A program made the translations under genes and the position numbers. Positions 1 to 10,078 of a stretch of 45,192 nt of DNA are shown here, in pieces; position 1 is the stretch's first letter; each line of letters starts with the position of its first letter. The stretch is from Thoreauomyces humboldtii (lineage: Eukaryota > Chytridiomycota > Chytridiomycetes > Spizellomycetales > Powellomycetaceae). Where the stretch lies: positions 1 through 45,192 of the forward strand of contig JADGJA010000088.1 of assembly GCA_027596035.1 (NCBI GenBank), written 5' to 3'. Below the pieces are notes generated by a model. That model ran no database searches. It had not been told where the DNA came from and was given only the letters and a program-made list of their open reading frames with translations.

Positions 1-132
1 AGCCTCGACAGCTGCAATTGCTGTTGCTCCTGGTGTTGCTCACAGTTGCTGCTGGCACTGAGCTGGATTCTGCTGGAGCGCAACGCACAATTTCAAAGCT
101 TAGACTCTTTTCAGCAGCAACACATAAACAAT
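1..132 (+). promoter_or_regulatory. 5' flank of the disulfide isomerase gene
   Basis: This is noncoding sequence ahead of the first ATG of the disulfide isomerase. It is rich in CTG/TTG runs and has no clear TATA box. Short overlapping reading frames run through it but show no family similarity. It probably holds the 5' UTR. Confidence 0.4.
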
Positions 133-1505
133 ATGCTCTCCATACGAAGCCTCTCTTTGCATATGCTTCTCGGTGCTCTGGTGCTCCTCTTCTCAGTTGT
201 TCGGGCAGACAACTCGCACGTCGTCACGCTCACCGCCGACAACTTCGACGAGGTAAGATCATCTTGAGACCACTCCTTACTGCCCCTGTCCGCTGACACA
301 GGTCCCCCAGATCATCGACGGAAGCAGGCCCGCCCTCGTAGAGTTCTATGCTCCATGGTGTGGCCACTGCAAGACGCTCGCTCCCATCTACGAGGAGCTC
401 GGTACCGCCTACGCTCACGCAACCAAGGACGTCATCATCGCCAAGGTGGACGCCGACGACCACAAATCCCTCGGATCCAGGTTCGGCGTTCAGGGCTTCC
501 CGACGCTCAAATGGTTCCCCAAGGGAAAGGCTTCCGACCCTGAGCCGTACGAACAGGGACGAGACTTGGACTCGCTCGTCAAGTTCGTCGACGAGAAGGC
601 CGGTTTGAGGGCGAAGGTCGTCAAGCCCGAGACGTTCGTCACGACCCTCACGAGCACGACCTTCGATGAGGTTGTGGTCAAGAACTCGGACAAGAACGTC
701 CTGGTGGCCTTTACTGCCGAGTGGTGTGGACACTGCGTACGTTTTCGACATGCTCGAAAAGGAAGACTTCCTTGTACACCCGAAACTCACATGAAATCTG
801 CTCATCTCTCAGAAAAACTTGAAGCCCATCTTTGAAAAGATCGCCAAAACATACAAGACAGAGTCCAACTGCCTGGTGGCTAACGTTGACGCGGAGAAGG
901 CGAAGGACGTGGCCGAGCGATACGGCGTGACGGGCTACCCGACTCTGAAGTTCTTCCCCGCCAAGGGTGACCCCGCCAATCCTGAGGCGTACAACGGCGG
1001 AAGGTCCGAAGCGGACTTTGTCGCCTTCCTGAACGAAAAGTGTGGCACCGAACGTGCCGTTGGCGGCGGTCTGAGCCCGAAGGCCGGGCGCATCTCCGCG
1101 TTGGACAAGCTCGCGAACCGGTTCGTGGCGACCAAGGACGCGAACGCTCGTCTGGACCTGGTTGAGCAGACGCAGGAAGCATTGGTCGCTCACCCTTCCA
1201 AGTGAGTGACAGAGACTTTGGATTTGTTTCGAAACCATGCTAAACTGGTATTCCGTGGTATTCTTAGGTACGCCGACTACTACCTTAAGACGATGAAGAA
1301 GATCACCGGCGGAAAGGAGGATTTCCCTGGGAAGGAGATCGCTCGTCTCACACGCATCATGGAAAGTGGGAACACGGATCCGGCCAAGATCGATTCGTTC
1401 TTCGTTCGCAGGAACATCCTGCAAGCGTTCTTGGCAGGGTCTTCGTCTGCGGACGAAGAAGGTGATTTTGACCTCGAGGGTGGATCCGAACGTGCGGAAC
1501 TTTAG
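133..1505 (+). CDS. Protein disulfide isomerase with two thioredoxin domains and an ERp29c tail (ERp38/TigA type)
   Basis: An ER oxidoreductase that forms and reshuffles disulfides in secretory proteins. Exons are 133-252, 311-736, 813-1201 and 1268-1505; phases close to give about 390 aa. A signal peptide (hydrophobic stretch near residues 9-24, then RADN) leads into two thioredoxin domains, each with WCGHC (Cys57/Cys60 and Cys179/Cys182; the second motif ends exactly at intron 2). The last ~100 residues are the helical D domain typical of this subfamily. The protein ends in RAEL instead of a canonical KDEL/HDEL, so retrieval to the ER may use a divergent signal. Intron 1 has two in-frame acceptors (ending at 301 and 310). 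I chose 310 because a CTGAC branch-like motif lies only 5 nt before the first. Confidence 0.93.
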
Positions 1506-1761
1506 TTGTTGTACTCAGGAAATAAAATGAGTGGACAGTTTCGCACGATTTCTTCGAAAATATGCATTGCCAGAGAAATAATGGTGAGCACGTATCTATC
1601 AAACGATTCGGATACATGGTGCATATGGCGACGGAACAGGAAACCCAAAAGGTACTATCATACATCCCTACCCGGATTCGCAATACGCGAGGTTAGAAGC
1701 AGTAGAGTAGCTTAGGAGGTCTGGGCCACATGTCCGCTGAACGAGCTGTGTTGTGGCTCGT

Positions 1762-3382
1762 TCACTCAGCAGGCGGTGGTACTTGACGATCTGTGTGCAA
1801 ACGTTCAACGCCGCTCCGTTTCCCCATTGTACCAACCCGGCCGCCGGAGGAAAGGGTGACAGACGGTGGATCCCGGTCCCAAGCCTGTTCCTCATCTAGC
1901 GATCTCATGATGGTCGAAGCAGAAAACTGCAGCACTTTCTTCCCTGTGTTCGGATCCAGCTTTGGTCGCCGAGGAGCGAGGGTCCCTGGCGTGGTGCAGC
2001 TTCTCCTGGATTCCTTCGATGATATCTTTCGATTGGCAAACTTGCTTTGCTTGGAGTCAAACTGACTCCACATTTCGTCCGCCATGGAAAAGGATGGCGT
2101 GCGCGGTAATCGACGCGTCGAGCGAGGACGACTGGGTGGGTCTACGTCCATTTCATCCGAACTTGGTAAAGGAGAATGAGGTGGAAGACATTGCGGTTCG
2201 ACGATCGGAGAGACAGGCTCTGCCTCGATGCGGGCGAACACATCCGCCACAGGGCTTCGCTCGACTAAGAGAGGTGTCCGAGGAACGACAGTTGGTGGAG
2301 GTAAGGCCTGGGATGGCGATTGAGGGCGCGAAGATGATCGTGGCCCAGCATGATATTCGATGAGTTGTGATTCAGGTTCTTTACAGCTAGGACCTCTTGG
2401 CTGGGGTCTCGTGAAGCGTAAGCGTTTCCTGCTATCAATAACCGGGAGCGTAATTTCATTGTGAACGATAGTGGTGGCCGGTCTTTTTCGAATCGGGGAA
2501 CCGGCACGTGGGGACTTCGAAATCTGGTTCTTTCTCCGCAACGTTGGACTGACGGAATCAAGAAAGGCCTTCACCGTTGTGGGTAGGGAATCTTGGCAGT
2601 TCTTCCGAACCGCGCCAGGGGACTGGTGCCCATCGGATACGGGAGTTTCCGCCGGGATGTTCTCGTACATGATTCCCTCTACCCGTTCTTTCAATCTTGG
2701 CTGCTTCCTCAAAGATTCCACCTTCCCGCGTTCCCGCTCAGCTGCCTGCAGCTTTGCCCCAAACGCCTTTGTCGACCGCGCTCTTGGAGTTGACCGGTCG
2801 GAGTCGGGCTCTCCTGCTGAGGTTGCTACTTCCTGCGAGGAACCATGTATCCTCTTATTCCGTGCGTGCGCCAGGTTTCGCGAGATGAGTTTGCGTGTGG
2901 GTTTGCGAGGCGGGGAAGGTTTCGAGGCTTCGTCGTTCGAACATTGCTTCTCCCTTGAGGGAGCGGGTTTTTTCCCACGCGCTGCCAGGCGGTACGTGAC
3001 TTTCGCGGTACGTGACTTTCGTAATTCGTCGAACATGTCGTGAACAGGAAAGGTAGTTTTGCCCTGGTTTCGCCGCAAGGACCACGCTAGACTTTGCTTC
3101 TGCTCACGACGATCTTTGGAAATGTGTGTGTAAAAAGTATCGAACGTAGCTTGAACCGTAGGTGAGGTAAGCAGGATCAGCACGGACTCCGACTCGTCCA
3201 CCAACAAAAACTGACAGACCCCAAATCGCCCCAGAGGTCCTCCTAAAATAAGCTACAAGACATCGAGAAATCACATCACCGGCTTTTAATGTCGCTGGAA
3301 TCGCTGGAATGGGCAACTTTAATCCCCGATGGATGGAAGCGGGGCAAAGGAGGCGCGGAGCGGCGGGGCTCAATGAACGCAT
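1762..3382 (-). CDS. Basic, serine/proline-rich protein of unknown function
   Basis: The main exon (3242 down to 1762) is one long open frame of about 490 codons. It is rich in Ser, Pro, Arg and Lys and mostly looks disordered. Only its first ~60 residues (hydrophobic, around LLVDESESVLILLTSP) look folded. The long frame has no ATG at its start, so an upstream exon is needed. A candidate is ATG at 3382 with an exon to 3280 and a 37-nt intron 3279-3243; the phases match (Gly split by the intron), but the intron is shorter than any other here. A short segment near the C-terminus (RRPKLDPNTGKKVLQF) looks more constrained. I recognise no domain. The 5' end is uncertain; the frame itself is convincing from its length and codon use. 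Confidence 0.6.
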
Positions 3383-3529
3383 ATGTCCGACAATGGGGGC
3401 GACATCATTTTGACGCCTAGCATCTGTTTTGATCGGCCTTCCAGCTTTGCGCGCTTCCGCAAGCTACTTCACGTCGGGAAAAGTAGAAGAGGAACGGCAC
3501 TCCTGATACAACACAGACAGTAATAGACG

Positions 3530-5790
3530 ATGCTCGCCCGCAAGCGAGTCCTGGGTGACTACCAGGTTGGCAAGACAATCGGACAGGGTGCCTTTTCCAA
3601 AGTCAAGATCGGAGTGCACAAGGAGACGGGTCAGAAGGTCGCCATTAAGATCATCGACAAGAAGCAGGTGGCTGCAAAAGCGGAAAAGGCGAAAAAGGTG
3701 CAGGAGGAAAGGGACAAACGGCACAAGGATAAGAAAATTGCGGGACACGATGCGGGAGGAGGATCGCCCAGCTCTGGCAAGAGACCGTCTAAGGTTCAGG
3801 AAGAACCGGAACCTGTAGAGAGCCCAAAAACGCCAGAGCCTTCTGCAGAACCCATCAAGTACAATGCCGACGGCACTCCCGCAGTCCCAACGTTCGTAAC
3901 GCAGCTTCAGCTCGAGGTTCAGCTTCTCATGCGACTCGACCATCCAAACGTCATTAGATTGTACCAGGTCATGGAAACAGAGGAGGAATGCTTCGTCGTA
4001 ATGTAATGCAGGTGCAATCCAACCGTTGACATCAGCAAGCACTCACGCCTTCATCCCTTATACGCAGGGAGTACGCTCAGGGAGGCGAACTAATCGAATA
4101 CATCGCCGCTCGGGGACATCTGAGCGAGAAGGAGGCACGGAAGTACTTCCGACAGATCGTTTCTGCGATGGATCACTGCCACTTGGCAAATGTGGTGCAC
4201 CGCGATCTCAAACTCGAGAATCTCCTCTTGAACGGCGAGCGCGACATCCTCATCTCTGACTTTGGTCTCGGCCGAACCTATCGTTCGGACGCCGAAGAGC
4301 TCATGAAAACGTTCTGCGGCACGCCCAACTACGCAGCGGTAGAACTCATCTCTGGCATCCCGTATATCGGTGTCAAGTCTGACATCTGGGCGATGGGGGT
4401 TGTCCTCTTTGTCATGATGACCGGTCGTCCCCCTTTCTCTGGCGAAAACATCTCTGCGCTGTACAACAAGATTAAGGCTGTTGACTACAAGTGCCCCGAT
4501 TACTTCTCCCGCGGTCTTCGCGCTCTCTTCTCCCGCATTCTGGTCAAGGATCCGAAGACACGTGCCGACATGAACGAGCTTCGAGATGATCCCTGGGTCA
4601 ACTTTGAGGAGATCGAGCGACCTCTTCAGATCATGCCAAAGGTCATGGGAAGCTGGGACGCTTCCCAGATCGGACAGTTCATCACGGGCATCACCTACGA
4701 TCAGACTTTTGTCATCTATACCTTCCGTCGTCACATGCGCGACGGACATACCGTCTCCGGTGTAAGTCCTGCCGCGGCTCATATCAGCGTCGCGCAAAAG
4801 CGAGAAGTCACCAGGAGGAAGAGTCTCACGGTAGCAATGGGAAACGCTATGCCCAACAAAGCCAGTCCCATGGGATCCTCAAACGTCTTGGCACCCATGC
4901 AGGAGGATGGAGACGAGGTGGCACCCTTGCCTCCTTCCCCTGGGTTCGCTAATCGCCATTCTCCTGTCTCGCCTACTCCAGCGGCAGTGACGGCACGAGG
5001 TCGTCGCATGTCCCTCGACTCGGCGGGACCGAGCGCGAACTCGTTCCCTGCCAAGCTGGGTCTCTTCCCTCCTTTCAAACCGACTAACATGGCCGTCGGT
5101 GCAGACAGCAACAGCAACCCAGGTCGTCGCCGTTCCGTTTCTGCCAGTCCGGACACCACCGGATCGGCGGGTGCATCCAATGCAAAGTCGCCTAGACAGC
5201 GCAGCGTCGGTCCTGCCACGCGAGAGACAAATGTCATGCGTCGAATGTCGATGGTCAGTCCCACTATCGGCGATCCAGCTGCTGCGGCGGGACGTCGAGC
5301 ATCGCGAGCTTCTGCAGTTGACGACCTAGACCCCATGATCAACGACGACGAAGCCCTCACGCCCAAGCTCTTCGCGGATGACGACGAGGAGGACGATGAC
5401 GAGACGGCCGTGCAGCCCTCCCAGAAGGAGATCGAGAGTTGGCATCTTACCCATCGTCCTGCGAAGATCATCCGAACCGTCAGGTTCGCCTTCAACGCCA
5501 CCACCACGTCCGCTGATCCCCCCTCCAGCATATTCCAGGAGGTGCATCGGGTGTTGGCCGAGATCGCGAGGGCTCACGACGATCGCCTCGTGTATCGTAG
5601 AGTGGAGGATTACTACATGTTCAACTGCAAACTCACCCAGGCCAACGCGGAGGAGAACGTGGAGTTTGAGGTCGAGGTCTGCAAGGTTTGGTTGCTCAAG
5701 ATCCATGGCCTTCGGATCAAGCGGCTCTCCGGGAATCCGTTCCTGTTCAAGGAGCTGTATACGGACCTCACTGGATCGATGGAGCTGTAG
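3530..5790 (+). CDS. CAMK-like Ser/Thr kinase with C-terminal KA1 domain (KIN1/PAR-1/MARK type)
   Basis: Exons are 3530-4002 and 4068-5790, 731 aa; the intron splits the Met of the VVMEY hinge. The kinase domain starts almost at the N-terminus: Gly-rich loop GQGAFSKVKIG (18-28), VAIK Lys40, HRDLKLEN with Asp204, DFG at 222-224, and T-loop Thr239 in TFCGTPNY. A charged insert of about 80 residues separates strand beta3 from helix C. After a long Ser/Pro-rich linker (roughly 390-610) comes a KA1 domain (about 615-731, ending near LFKELYTDLTGSMEL), which binds anionic membrane lipids in this family. Family members control polarity and exocytosis. Oddly, the APE motif reads A-V-E (248-250). Kin4-like is a possible alternative assignment. 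Confidence 0.9.
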
Positions 5791-6066
5791 ATAATAAATT
5801 TGTTTTCGTGGAGACATGCTGTTATTCCTCTATTCTTTCCATGTTTGCTCCGCATGGGTGTGTTTCTTCAGCATCATCCAAGTCAAGGATGCATGATGAT
5901 GCTGAATCTTTGCTTTCTGTCCTGCTTTCCTTTTCCTTCCGGTTGCTCCCCAGCTTCTTTGGCCTTTCCTCCTCCTTTTTCGACGACTTCCCTGTGCAAT
6001 GTTTTCGTTTTCCGCTTTCAATATACCTCTTCACGCTGCCACTTCACCATACCACTTCACCGTCTT
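5791..6066. other. Convergent 3' intergenic region
   Basis: This is 276 bp between the stop codons of the kinase (+) and the MYND protein (-). It is T/C-rich on the plus strand, consistent with two overlapping 3' UTRs. The reading frames here are short and low in complexity. I see no separate gene. Confidence 0.5.
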
Positions 6067-8264
6067 TCAAGTTCGAGCCCTTTGACGTTTTGCCAATTGT
6101 TCCCTTGCATCCTTCACGGTCTTTAGAAGGATCCTGAACGTTTCAGGGTCACACTGCATCCAGCGAGCCATGCACTTTTCGAGACTGTCGCTAGGAACAA
6201 CAGAATCAGGCTGTCTGTTGAGATGAAAGGTTCCGATCTCTTTTAGCTCCTCGTTGGTGCTCTGAATGCCGTCCTCTAGCCACGCGTGGATGGCTTGAAG
6301 AAAGGTATGGTCGGCCGCGAGCTCCTACAGAAGAAAAGGCAAGCGCGGTTAGGACTATGTAGAAACAGGACACCGTGTAAAACTTGCATTCTTACGCTGG
6401 TGCTAGTTCCCATGAGACGAGCGCTTCTGGCCTCTTTCTTGAGTTGATGAACGTTCGATCCAGCTTCCATCAGCGGCCCGCACTGCTCCTTGTGTAGTGG
6501 CCAATGAGACTTCTGACAGTCCTTGCTGCAATACACTGCGATCTTGCAGCTGGCACACTTCTTCATGTGTCCCAAGTGATACTGGTCCGAGTCGGCGATC
6601 TCGGGTGGCATGTCGGAGACGGACTTTGTCCACTCGATCTTGCGACACGCGTTGTTGGCGCAGATCTTTCCGTAGGCTTCTTCGGCTCCCTTGATGTACG
6701 AGGCGACGGACATCCACAGACCAAGGTTCATACCACCGATGTCGGGTAGCTGAAGGTCTCGATCACCTGTTAAGTTCTCGATCATCTGCTGAGTTTCCTG
6801 AGCCTTCGTCTCTTTCTTGTTCGCGCTGTAGGCAATCCTCAGATTGACAAGTGCGGGAACAAGGATTTCGGTCGGGGGCAGCGGGTTCCTCGCATTGATG
6901 ATGGTTTCGTAGACCTTTTCGGTCGATTTGAGCATGGCGCCAGGACCCGTCGCTTGAGAGAAGAGCACGAAACCGAGGGAGCTAAGCGAGGAAAAGTATA
7001 GGAAAAGCCAGATCCTGCGAGTGGTTGCCGTTCTTCAAGCTTTGCTTACAAACGTTGCTGACAGTTCTGTAGAGGCTTGCTGCTTTCATGTAAGCTGCGC
7101 GTACACGAGGGGCCAAGATCGGCTTGGGGGAATCCTTGTCGAGCTCGTCGAAGAGCTTGTTGCGGAGATTGTCGGTATCCTCGGAGCTCGAATTCGGAGA
7201 TCGCTCTTCGTTCGTCCAGTCCAAAGCCATGGCTTCCCACAAAGCGCCCAGCATTTTCTGACATTCTAGCAACCCAACGTTGTCGGACGGAACTCTCGCT
7301 GCAATCGTAGCTTTGATTCCTTGATTGCAGAATTCGAGCATGTTCAAACGAACGTTCTCTATAGACATCCCGGACTGTTCTGATGGAACGTGTCTTAACC
7401 CATCGCGGAAGGAACGAGACAGACCACCACTTTTCATATATGGAGATAAGATGCGTAAATCAGCGGAAATGGCCTAAAGGAAAGAATTTATGGAAGTCTT
7501 ACCAACCAAGACAACGGAAGATGTAATACAGGCTGGTCGTCTCCAAGTCCTTCAACATCAGAGAGTCCGTAGCGATGAGATCCATCTCAGACATTGACTT
7601 CTTGAAGGCGGCAGCTCGCGTATCCCACGCATTCTTTTTGAAATTCTTGAAGGTTCCGGCCGCATCCTTTCCATTTAAAGCGACCCTACTCAGATCCGAA
7701 CCCGCCTGAGAAAGAGATGAGTTACTCGACGAGTTACAGAGTTTACCTTCCACGCACCTTCCGAGTCAAAGCAGAACTGGGCAACAAGCTTGCCAAACCG
7801 CTGGTCTTGATCTCGTAAAAGCTTGTAATGAGAATTCTACTAATAACCCTTCGAAAGTGATGTTTCTCCGGGAGCTTTGCAGTAGGAAAGGTAAGTGCCG
7901 TGGAAATCCCAGGATAGAAGACGGTAAAGGCGTCTTCCTCTCCATCCCCGCCCCAGTGATCGAAGTGACTGACGCGCGCGACCAATACGCAAGCCCAAGC
8001 AGGAATATGCAACGCGAGAGAAGGAGGTCCTCGAGCGCAGATGGTGGTGAGAGCGCCAAACGAGGCTTGATCCAATGCCTGAATTCCTGGGCCAACCCAC
8101 ACCACGGGTTTGCCCCAATCGGGTTCGTTGAGGACGGAACGCTGGAACGGCGTGGGAAGTGTGGCCGCATTCTTGGCCCTGGCCCTTGAGAGTCGAGGTC
8201 ATTTTTGAACGTTGGCGCGCTTTTCCTCCTACCGTATATTACGAGTCGGGAATTCGGGAGTCAT
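6067..8264 (-). CDS. MYND-type zinc-finger protein
   Basis: Six exons fit in phase: 8264-8233, 8184-7758, 7705-7503, 7429-7050, 6952-6396 and 6324-6067, about 618 aa. The MYND finger (about residues 445-500) shows the Cys/His series CANNACRK ... CASCKIAVYCSKDCQKSHWPLHKEQC, a protein-protein interaction module. The rest is helical and not tied to a known enzyme; no SET motifs are visible. Two acceptors (7430 and 6953) are not the first AG of their introns. Earlier AGs exist, but only these keep the frame. The first exon is tiny (10 codons plus 2 nt) and its ATG at 8264 is inferred from phase and a good GTAGG donor. The N-terminus is therefore less certain than the core. Confidence 0.8.
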
Positions 8265-8459
8265 GTCTGATCCTTCGGACGTCGCGTTCCTCACGCCCTC
8301 TGCTGACGTATGGACAAAACCTTCTCCAACCGACAAGACGATAAACAAAAGACGAAAGGAACAGAAAGGTATATATTTTTCCATAATCAAAAGAGAAAGA
8401 ATGAAAGGCTGCCAGAACACGCCTTGTTGCTTCGAACTAGCATGAAAAGAGGAAGCTAT

Positions 8460-8633
8460 TTACTTCCAGCCAGCGAGGATGACGGCGTGCTGCTCTCGCG
8501 GGGCGGGGCAGATCATCTTGCGAGATGGCAGAGCGATGGCGCGACGAGCCGAAAAGGGGCGAGCGGCTCCGGAAGGCGATGTAGGGCTGGAGGGGGACTG
8601 GGGGCCGTTGTTGCGAGACTGGTTGCGGGGCAT
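8460..8633 (-). CDS. Possible small Ser/Pro/Arg-rich protein (57 aa)
   Basis: An ATG-initiated frame of 58 codons starting MPRNQSRNNG and ending AVILAGWK. It lies behind a good TATA box (TATAAAA on the minus strand, 8727-8721), about 90 bp upstream of the ATG. The composition (Ser, Pro, Arg, Asn) is low in complexity and I recognise no family. The TATA box and the lack of any other gene in this 0.8-kb gap favour a real, perhaps inducible, small gene. A noncoding transcript is the alternative. Confidence 0.4.
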   Translation of the reverse strand: MPRNQSRNNGPQSPSSPTSPSGAARPFSARRAIALPSRKMICPAPREQHAVILAGWK

Positions 8634-8720
8634 GTTGTGTTGGAGAGTGTGGTTGTTTAAGAAAGTGGATTGAGCTTGATTGCTTGATTGGCTGCTGGGG
8701 AGGAAGGTCACGCTAACCCT

Positions 8721-8727
8721 TTTTATA
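8721..8727 (-). promoter_or_regulatory. TATA box
   Basis: TATAAAA on the minus strand, embedded in GTATAAAAAGG, about 90 bp upstream of the small frame starting at 8633. It is one of the few clear TATA boxes in the window. Confidence 0.5.
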
Positions 8728-8751
8728 CGTCAACCTCATCACCACGGGACC

Positions 8752-8836
8752 GACGAGAACTGATAGTAGACGAGAACTGATAGTAGTTTTGAAACGTGGC
8801 AAACGAGGCAAACAAGGCAAACGAGGCTAACGGGGC
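8752..8836. repeat. Two short tandem repeats
   Basis: A perfect 17-bp tandem duplication (unit GACGAGAACTGATAGTA at 8752-8768 and 8769-8785) is followed by about four copies of a 9-bp unit, GGCAAACGA with variants, at 8798-8836. Both lie just upstream of the TATA box at 8721-8727, so they could affect the promoter of the small gene. Confidence 0.85.
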
Positions 8837-9032
8837 AACGGTGGCTATTCATGGTTCGGCACACCGAAAAGCTATTTTCGGAAGTAGGATGTCTACTTTG
8901 ATCACGCCCACGACTGCCGGTGAAGCTGAGTCCCAGCAACGATAGACTGGGATGGCCGGAGTGCTCCATGGCGACCAAAGGCGGCGTCAAGAGCAACTCA
9001 CGTTGTAAACTACCAGTCCAGCACTGTCTGAA

Positions 9033-9803
9033 TCACCAGACAATATCCTTATTTGCATAGTCCATGAACCTTCCATTGTCGGCTTTCTTCAACCCGATGA
9101 GAACGTCAAACATTTTCTGAGCAGCCTCGTCCGTCGTGAAGAGACTACTGTGGGCAACATTGCTGATGAACGCTCTGGACAGCTCGGTCTTGACCGTTCC
9201 TGGATGTATCGACACCACGATCCCATCCTTGTTTGACTTGCTTCCCAGCTCCACAGCCAAGCACTTTGTGAGCATGTTGAGAGCGGCCTTGGACATTCGG
9301 TATGAATACCACCCTCCGAGTCGATTGTCGCCGATGGAACCTGTCCGAGCGGACACGCTCGCCCACACCGGGCGTTCGAAGGGACGGAGCGGAGACCCTT
9401 GCCGAGCGGGATTGAAGAGGAGAGGGGAGAGATGCTTTGCGGCGATGGTGGCCGCGAACGTATTGATTTCAAAGTGACGCTGCAGTTCGACAACATCGAT
9501 AGTTCGGATCGTTTTCTCCGGTTTCAGATAGCCGGCAACGTTGACCACGCAGGCTAGGGAGTCGGGACCGAAGTTCGCTTGAAGACGTCTGGCGGCTTCC
9601 TTCACGTTTTCTTCGCTTGTGAGATCGCATTCCCCGATATGCGTCCAGCGGGACTGTTGCTCGTCATCTAGCGCAGCGGTTGGTAGGCTCCCCTTTGGAC
9701 CTCGGGCGGTTGTGACGACGGATAGTGATGTTTGATTGAGGAAGCGATGGGCCAGAGCCAGACCGATCCCTCGAGATGCTCCGTTGATTAATGCGACGGA
9801 CAT
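9033..9803 (-). CDS. Short-chain dehydrogenase/reductase, C-factor (CsgA)-like
   Basis: An intronless 256-aa SDR. It has the NAD(P) loop NGASRGIG near the N-terminus, the NVAG motif, and the active site Ser (ASVSARTGSIGD) with Tyr-x-x-x-Lys in YSYRMSKAALNML. The block SIGDNRLGGWYSYRMSKAALN is typical of the C-factor/carbonyl reductase branch. The start is the ATG at 9803; the open frame runs further upstream but without similarity. The substrate cannot be read from sequence. The length is normal for a classical SDR and the protein is probably cytosolic, as no targeting signal is visible. Confidence 0.9.
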   Translation of the reverse strand: MSVALINGASRGIGLALAHRFLNQTSLSVVTTARGPKGSLPTAALDDEQQSRWTHIGECDLTSEENVKEAARRLQANFGPDSLACVVNVAGYLKPEKTIRTIDVVELQRHFEINTFAATIAAKHLSPLLFNPARQGSPLRPFERPVWASVSARTGSIGDNRLGGWYSYRMSKAALNMLTKCLAVELGSKSNKDGIVVSIHPGTVKTELSRAFISNVAHSSLFTTDEAAQKMFDVLIGLKKADNGRFMDYANKDIVW

Positions 9804-10078
9804 GATGATGGACCCTCGACGTTGGTTGAAAACTTCTGGAAATGGGCAGGATTGTCCGCGTTCCTGCTGCAACTGGTGATGGTGTGAAGTGAGCTGTGAG
9901 TCATGCGAGGGGACATGACAAGACATAGCCACACCTCGGCCTCACGTTGTCCTCGAGTCCGATGTGTTTGTTGTTCCTGTTGGCATTTCCCTCACCTGCA
10001 AAACACTTTTTGGAGCAAGACGTTCACTTGTCGAGCAAGGTTCAACGCTCAACTTACCCCGGACGACTCTTTCGAACG

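Noticed and set aside
4779..5531. A 250-codon minus-strand frame
   Set aside because: Antisense to the Ser/Pro-rich linker of the kinase; no similarity of its own.
7743..7840. A 26-nt intron in the MYND gene leading to an alternative exon (RFGKLVAQF)
   Set aside because: Too short to splice, and the continuous frame with the GTGCGT donor at 7757 closes all phases without it.
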